From Nemertoderma westbladi (taxonomy: Eukaryota > Xenacoelomorpha > Nemertodermatida > Nemertodermatidae), in NCBI GenBank assembly GCA_032718475.1, contig JAUCBJ010004524.1, positions 64,001-86,893 of the forward strand: DNA of 22,893 bases, given 5' to 3'. Made by a program: the position numbers and the translations under genes. Position 1 is the first letter of the stretch. Every line of letters starts with the position of its first letter. Below the pieces are notes generated by a model. The model made no database searches. It was not told the origin of the DNA and saw nothing but the letters and a program-made list of their open reading frames with translations. This document shows, piece by piece, positions 17,804 through 22,893 of this stretch.

Positions 17804-18647
17804 GACGGGTCGTTCTATACCAGCAGGATTTAACTGGACACAACAAGGTGCGTCTGTGGGCGGTAATGGGATCAGTTGCGGTCAGGCAAACCCCTGGGGA
17901 TGGGGGCCAGTACAGTCACCATTATTACAACCACATCAATACCAACCAATGATCACCCAACAACCCAGTCTGTCTGGCCAACAACCGATTCAACTCCAAG
18001 GCCAACCATGACCAGATTGGGTACAGGCACTCCTGGACGGTCAAAATTGCGTGGAGAATAAGTTAGATATCATAAATCAACGCCTAGACCAGCACGACAC
18101 AAAGATTAATAAACTGGAGAAAGAAAACATGGACCTGCAAACAGATTTACTCCGCGTTCGCAATGTAGTAGGGGATCACCAACGTTTCTTCCAGAGGATA
18201 GACTCTCGAGAAAGGAGCTGCAACGCAATCATTCGGGGGCTAGAAGAAGATGATGTCAGCGATAACGAAAAGATAAAGAAGATTCTTCACGTCGCAGTTG
18301 TTAATGAAGAACCAACCGAGATGTTTCGATTAGGAAAAGAAGACGACGCTTAACGAGTGGGCCCGCGTGGTGTACTACTAAAGATGAAGTCTTCTACAGC
18401 TATAACTCAGTTACTCACGAGCGAAAAGAAAATTCAGGAATTACCTGAACTATCAAAAGTTTTTATCAAAAAGGACGCACCTCCTCATATTCGTCGGGAG
18501 AGAAAACGGTTGTTTGATGCCTGCGAAGCAGAGAAAGCAAAACCCCAGAATGTCGGTGTGAAAATCTATATAGATTTTAAGAAATGGAAGTTATATAGAG
18601 GTGAGGAAGTTATTGATGAATTCCATCACAATAGTTCGGGTTTTTGA
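17793..18647 (+). pseudogene. LINE ORF1 (coiled coil, RRM-like, C-terminal domain)
   Basis: One frame runs from an ATG at 17793 to the TGA at 18645-18647, broken by TGA at 18009-18011 and TAA at 18351-18353. In order it has a Gly, Gln and Pro-rich N-terminal part. A coiled coil follows with NQRLDQHDTKINKLEKENMD. RSCNAIIRGLEED corresponds to the RRM-like start of LINE ORF1 proteins. The C-terminal block IKKDAPPHIRRERKRLFDAC ends in YIDFKKWKLYRGEEVIDEF, the usual ORF1 C-terminal domain. ORF1 proteins coat the element RNA and act as nucleic-acid chaperones. The last codons before the stop, GGT TTT, form part of a slippery site leading to ORF2. Confidence 0.75.
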
Positions 18648-19341
18648 TAGGAGACCAGATCAACAGTATTAGCACAAATTTTACACTACGTATTTTATCG
18701 TGGAACATAAAAGGTATTAATGATAAATTAAATAATAATATTGTTAAACAATTTTTAAGTAACTATGATATAATTTCTATCAACGAGGTTAAAACTATTG
18801 TCAAATTGGTACCGGGGTGGAATATAATTCCTTCAGCGAACGCTTTGCATGAAGCTCACTGAGGGGGAGTTTTAGTATTAATAAAACCATGGATATCGAG
18901 ATATATTATCCGTAGAGATGAAATAATTGACCAGGTGTGGATTAGTTTAAAATTCGCTCCTGATATTCTAATCGGAGGTTGCTATATTCCGCCGAGCGAT
19001 TCTAAATACTTTAATTAGTCCTGTTTTGGTGAGATACAGTGGCGGGCAATTGAAGATTCAGCTAAAGTAATAGTAATTGGTGATTTAAATTCCAGAATAG
19101 GAAACATCCCGGACGCAAAGGTTAACAGTAATGGTGGAATGCTAAAACAACTAATTTAAGATTGCGATATGACAATTCTAAACCACTGGGATAGAGGGGA
19201 CAAGCAATTTGGAGGGGGCTTATCCTTCAGGAGAGGGAATAGGTGGGTGAGTGAGCTCGACTATGGTATTATTTCAAACTCAATTATTTCATATGTGACA
19301 GAGTTCGAAACGATCCAGCGTTTGGATTTCCCTCGAACCAT
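18635..19341 (+). pseudogene. LINE ORF2, APE endonuclease domain
   Basis: The frame opens just after a TAG at 18632-18634. It reads TLRILSWNIKGIND (catalytic Asn), DIISINEVKT (the Glu of motif 2), WISLKFAPDILIGGCYIPPS, VIVIGDLNSRIGN (Asp/Asn motif) and SELDYGIIS. Premature stops are at 18860-18862 (TGA), 19016-19018 (TAG) and 19157-19159 (TAA). A frameshift near 19305-19309 moves the last motif, FPSNHAPISL, into the next frame. That motif is normally S-D-H; here Asp is Asn, a one-base change that would weaken or abolish nicking. The enzyme nicks target DNA to prime reverse transcription. No ATG occurs in this frame before the endonuclease motifs. Confidence 0.82.
18638..18644 (+). promoter_or_regulatory. 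Candidate -1 ribosomal frameshift site GGGTTTT
   Basis: The ORF1 frame reads TCG GGT TTT TGA. The heptamer G-GGT-TTT has the X-XXY-YYZ form and phase needed for tandem -1 slippage. After slipping, the next codons TTG ATA GGA are the ORF2 frame. ORF2 has only three codons of open frame before this point, and no ATG ahead of its endonuclease. I see no strong stem just downstream, although a TGA directly after a slippery site can itself favour slipping. Confidence 0.55.
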
Positions 19342-20927
19342 GCGCCGATCTCGCTGACATTGTGTATTCCTTACCGAGAGCCATTGGATAATCTTGAGAA
19401 AGTAGCCAACGAATTGGGACAACCGAATATACAATACATATACCATCCAACCTATAGAAGAAGAATCCAATCTAGTAAAATAGATAAAAATCAAGTACAG
19501 GAACTATTACAATCGAATATTCTAAACATTGACATTAACAACAACAGTATCGATTCAGCTTGTTCTAAAATAACGGATAAGCTATACAGCACCGCCGAAA
19601 CATCTATGGTGAGGAACGGAAACAATACCTTGCAGGGGAGTGACAATGTTCATGGGAGGTGGAACAGGTTAGCACAGAGTGGAGACTATCAATCTCTATG
19701 GGCCGCTATAGACTGGAAAGGAATGTTGAAACCTGACACAATATCATCCGAGACAGATGTTGATGCACAGCCTGATGCCTACGAAATGAAGAATCACTTT
19801 GAGACACTTTTATATAATAATAATTTAATTGACGGTGGTAGATTACATCCAATAAACAATAATATAAATAGCATTACAGTCCCAATACTAGATGATCCCA
19901 TAACATTAAGGGAAGTATCAGAAGCGATCGATGCGCTAAAGTCGGACAAGGCTGGGGGGCCAGATGGAATTCCACCTTTAGTTTATAAGATGATGCCATT
20001 ATCGTGGTTAATCACTCTAGTATGGTTCTTTAACTGGATCTTCAATAGTGGTGTATACCCGGTCGCATGGGCTATATCGAGATTAGTTATACTATTTAAA
20101 CGAGGCGACACACGCAAATGTGGTAATTACCGCGGCATAAGCGTGGCTGATACCTTTCAGAAGATATATGACTCGATATTGGCCGCACGATTATTCCGAT
20201 GGTTTAAACCAGAAAGTGAGCAAGCAGGGGGACAACCAGGAAGAGTATGTCTCGAGCAAATATTATCGCTAAGATTGTTAATAGACTCTACAAAGAAGAG
20301 CAAAGGAAAGCTATATCTGTTCTTTATGGATCTAGAGAAGGCCTATGACACTATAAATCGACAGAAATTGATAGATATGTTAATCGAATGTGGATGCGGC
20401 AAGGCAATGTGCAGAGCGATAATTGCTATGTATAGATCTACCGTAACGTATAACGTATATAATAACTCTACCAAAATTATCAGCAACATAGGTTTGAAAC
20501 AAGGACAACCAAGTTCGATATTTCTGTTTTTGTTTTACTTTGATAGATTTGTAAAGTGGCTGAAAAGATGCAAACCAGTCTCAAACCTTCTGCGAAATTT
20601 ACATTGTCTGTTATTGATGGACGATTGTGGAATAATGGCCACGTCTAGGAAAGAACTAATACAGAAGGTAGTGATATTGATAGAATTTTGCAATGAATAT
20701 GGGTTGAAAATAAATTTAGCCAAGACGAAATTTCTCGTTGTTAACGGGAATTCGGATGATAAACAACCTTTAACCGTTGCCAATCGTACATTTAAATACA
20801 CATCTGCATACACATATCTGGGAACTGTGTTTACAGATGAAGGAACTCTAAAGAATGACATTCAAGAGCATCTCAAATCTAAACAAATTCATGTATTGAA
20901 GTTTGCAATGTTTTTAAAAAAATAATG
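19309..20927 (+). pseudogene. LINE ORF2, reverse transcriptase domain
   Basis: After the endonuclease frameshift one frame is open for over 520 codons. RT motifs in order are the N-terminal SDKAGGPDGIPP, LVILFKRGDTRKCGNYRGIS, then motif A FFMDLEKAYDTI (catalytic Asp at 20329-20331), LKQGQPSSIFLFLFYFDRFV, and motif C LLLMDDCGIM (Asp pair at 20620-20625), followed by GLKINLAKTKFLVV and YTYLGTVF. Motif C is LMDD where LINEs nearly always have (F/Y)ADD. The GQPSS word replaces the usual QGxPLSP. The frame ends at TAA TGA after a run of seven A (20916-20922). The rest of ORF2 is in the next frame, so a one-base slip in that run is the break. It copies LINE RNA at the nicked target. Confidence 0.92.
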
Positions 20928-21685
20928 AGTCAGCTCCATTTTGGGTTAAGAAAATGGTGTTTGAAGCGGCTGCAGCCGCTGCAGTTTTCTACGGTTGTGA
21001 GGCATGGATCGGTAAATTTACACAAGCCGAGAGCGTTTATAATTACATGGTAAAACGGCTGTTGTGTGTGAGAACTTCAACATGTAACGACACAGTATAT
21101 ATTGAATCCGGGATTCCAACCGCGGCAGCCTATATTCGATGCAGACAATTACATTTCATTAAATCAATATTAAAACGCCCACATCGTACAGATCCAGTTC
21201 ACATATGTATGGATATCGCAAAGGATATCGGCGCGAGTGGTTCAAAATACATAACGGAACTCCTGAAAAATTCTAACAATATAAAACGAGATAATACAGA
21301 GATGTTACGTAAAAGGATTATGGATAGTAGCAGCAGTAAACGGGTTACATACAAGCAACTGAACACGACATTACAAACACATGATATTTATACCACTCGA
21401 TCGTCGAAAATCCCGGAGCATATGCGAATCGCATGGTCGCGTTTTCGCTTGTCGTCTCATAACTTACGAATAGAAAGAGATCGTTGGACACGACTACCTA
21501 GAGAACAAAGGGTCTGTAGTTGCGATGGGCTGTCGGTGCAGGACGAAGAGCATATACTAAGTAGCTGCGAGCATACAAAGGAAATTATAGGCTTCTACAA
21601 TGTTTCATCTATGTTAGACTTTAACGGCCTACCGAGTTACGAAGCCGCAGAGCTGGCTTATAAGATCAGCAAAGTGTTCCCGTAA
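20918..21685 (+). pseudogene. LINE ORF2, C-terminal part with Cys/His motif
   Basis: This frame picks up right after the A7 run with a sequence ending in WVKKMVFEAAAAAAVFYGCEAW. The last word is the thumb motif (L/F)YG(C/A)E(A/T)W that closes LINE RTs. About 180 residues later VCSCDGLSVQDEEHILSSC gives C-x-C-x9-H-x4-C, close to the C-x2-C...H-x3/4-C knuckle at the end of many LINE ORF2 proteins. It ends with TAA at 21683-21685. A GC-rich GCGGCTGCAGCCGCTGCAG stretch (20967-20985) encodes the Ala run and is self-complementary. Together with the upstream frame it shows that only the A7 slip divides ORF2 here. Confidence 0.85.
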
Positions 21686-21761
21686 TAGTTATATATAGTC
21701 TATAACCAACGACTGACAGTATTTAATGTACGACAGTGGTTTATTGACTTGCAGTACTTAA

Positions 21762-22042
21762 TTAACCGTAATTACATAACATTGTATGTATATTAACTAT
21801 TTAATTATCTGACCATATTTAATACTTCAGAATTTGACTTTATAGTGGCAATTTATTAGTAACCAAATACCTTATATTTGTTTGACATAATGGTTAACCG
21901 TAATTACATAATATTGTATATTGAATGTTGATTATTTGACCATATATTAATACAACCTAATTTGGCTTTATATTGACTATTTATTAGTGACCGAATGACC
22001 GATATTTTGTTTATATTAACCTTATATTTATTTGACATACTG
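21762..22042. repeat. Tandem duplication in the LINE 3' UTR (period 132 bp)
   Basis: TTAACCGTAATTACATAA begins at 21762 and again at 21894. Matching words follow in order: TTGACC-like TGACCATAT, AATTTG(A/G)CTTTATA, TTTATTAGTRACC and CTTATATTTRTTTGACAT. The second copy has about 17 extra bases. The copies have diverged, so the duplication is not recent. Confidence 0.85.
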
Positions 22043-22172
22043 TTTATAACAATTAGGACTTACCCAGTGTTTATTTGACCATATATAATTTACTTACTTA
22101 TTGATCAATTGTATTTATGTAGACCTATTAATAATATAATAATGTAGTGCTGACGGTAATGTTGATCTGGTC

Positions 22173-22193
22173 AATAATAATAATAATAATAAT
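22173..22193 (+). repeat. (AAT)7 simple-repeat tail of the LINE
   Basis: Seven AAT units follow GATCTGGTC and end before ATCCAAAGCTGG. LINEs of the I and some CR1/RTE-like groups end in short tandem repeats rather than poly-A. The position about 490 bp after the ORF2 stop fits a 3' end. Confidence 0.8.
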
Positions 22194-22249
22194 ATCCAAA
22201 GCTGGGGCCTGAATTCAATGCAGTGTATAATAAACAGGATGGCCACCAT

Positions 22250-22342
22250 CGCGTCCAAGAACAGAGCAACAAACTGTTTAAAGCACTTTGGGATAGAAAG
22301 ATAAACCTACCAATGAAGATACGAATATTTATCTCGACTGGA
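22250..22342 (+). pseudogene. Second LINE reverse transcriptase scrap
   Basis: A plus-strand frame reads NKLFKALWDRKINLPMKIRI followed by FIST. This matches the segment before the LLYGCE motif in LINE RTs: x-F-x-x-L-x-x-W-D-x-x-x-(I/L)-x-(L/T)-x-x-K-(L/I)-(R/K)-(I/L)-(F/Y). The expected motif after it is lost. The surrounding open frame 22223-22531 then passes into the poly-G run, which makes its tail meaningless. It is not part of the LINE upstream, which already has its own copy of this region around 20930-20990. Confidence 0.6.
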
Positions 22343-22431
22343 AAACAAGATGCATCAAAAGAGGCGATGTTGTGCTATACAAGGCTCCAAAACTGGATTT
22401 TTAATGAGGCCGTGTTAACCCTATTACCACT

Positions 22432-22453
22432 GGGGGGGGGGGGGGGGGGGGGG
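22432..22453 (+). repeat. Poly-G run of 22
   Basis: Twenty-two G follow CTATTACCACT and precede ATCGGCCCC. It is the longest of three such runs in the window. Confidence 0.95.
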
Positions 22454-22893
22454 ATCGGCCCCTTCATAGTTTTTAGTTGCCTTAACTATGCAACCACATT
22501 ACGTACCGGCCCAATTTTTATTGAGAATTAGCCAAATTTAATGCCGCATCTTTTGCAAAAAACGACGTTGCAATTGGATTTCTGCTTTTGATGTGGGTGC
22601 CACCTCAAAATTTTGTCTCCAGCACCAAATTTTTGAAATTTTCGAATTTTACAAAGTCATTCGTGATTTAGTAATTATTTATGTTTGGGCTATTTTAATT
22701 TATTTTTTTGGTTTGGATCACTCTAATGCTCTATAACAAGTATGTAAGTGTAGTGGTACGTCATTTTTGGAGCACTAAAATTAGGGCGTGGCACTTTAAA
22801 TTTCAAAATTACTTTATTCGGAAAATTTACTAAAGTTTTGATTTCGAAGCATTTTTATTAGTTTTCTGGAGCGCTGAATCAATTGAAAGTAAT
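22454..22893. other. Anonymous AT-rich end of window
   Basis: No coding frame, RNA gene or clear repeat is seen beyond short T and A runs. Confidence 0.5.

Larger units (their letters stand above)
17030..22193 (+). mobile_element. APE-type non-LTR retrotransposon (LINE), near full length, mutated
   Basis: The element has the two-ORF LINE plan: ORF1 with coiled coil and nucleic-acid-binding domains, then ORF2 with AP-like endonuclease, reverse transcriptase and a C-terminal Cys/His motif, a 3' UTR of about 490 bp, and an (AAT)7 tail at 22173-22193. The 3' end is set by the tail. The 5' end is not resolved and is somewhere between the LTR element edge (17023) and about 17400. No target-site duplication could be identified. 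At least four in-frame stops and two frameshifts occur in ORF1 and ORF2. The clade cannot be fixed by eye. The simple-repeat tail and endonuclease layout exclude the R2 and L1 poly-A types. Confidence 0.88.

Overview
The window looks like a gene-poor, repeat-rich stretch of an animal nuclear genome, most likely a marine invertebrate. It is AT-rich and has no bacterial gene layout. It carries two classes of animal retrotransposon (a BEL/Pao LTR element and an APE-type LINE), a tRNA-derived SINE, long minisatellites and many AGGCCT-type short motifs of the kind often seen in ambulacrarian and lophotrochozoan DNA. I cannot name the species. No convincing host protein-coding gene is visible.

Layout. 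(1) 1-216 holds an unrecognised open frame. It is followed by a 41-bp minisatellite of nine copies (218-586) and a reverse-strand scrap of LINE reverse transcriptase (651-872). (2) 1217-4420 is a large 45-bp minisatellite of about 66 units with higher-order structure, interrupted once at 3606-3849. Because 45 is divisible by 3, it is open in several frames on both strands, but it is not credible as a gene. (3) 4421-9430 is mostly anonymous DNA. It holds a near-perfect inverted repeat (6181-6284), a tRNA-derived SINE (about 6344-6470), an 8-bp microsatellite and two long poly-G runs. (4) 9436-17018 is a structurally delimited BEL/Pao LTR retrotransposon on the minus strand. It has two LTRs (632 and 639 bp) ending TGTT...AACA and a perfect 5-bp target-site duplication ATAAA. 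Its coding region is decayed, with RT, RNase H, integrase zinc-finger, core and C-terminal domains readable. The gag/protease to RT junction has been replaced by a pair of inverted minisatellite arrays around a 320-bp centre. A gag zinc-knuckle-like remnant lies out of order, downstream of integrase. (5) From about 17030 to 22193 lies a plus-strand, nearly full-length but mutated non-LTR retrotransposon. It has ORF1 with coiled coil, RRM-like and C-terminal domains, ORF2 with APE endonuclease, RT and a C-terminal Cys/His motif, a 3' UTR with an internal duplication, and an (AAT)7 tail. (6) A second LINE RT scrap and a 22-G run follow.

The LINE gives the most interesting coding observation. 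A canonical GGGTTTT -1 slippery heptamer lies in the correct phase directly before the ORF1 stop. A -1 slip there enters the ORF2 frame, which has no ATG before the endonuclease motifs. In the LTR element, a hairpin is kept in both LTRs with intact arms and different loops.

All coding material seen belongs to mobile elements and is broken by stops or frameshifts, so nothing here is expected to be active in its present form.
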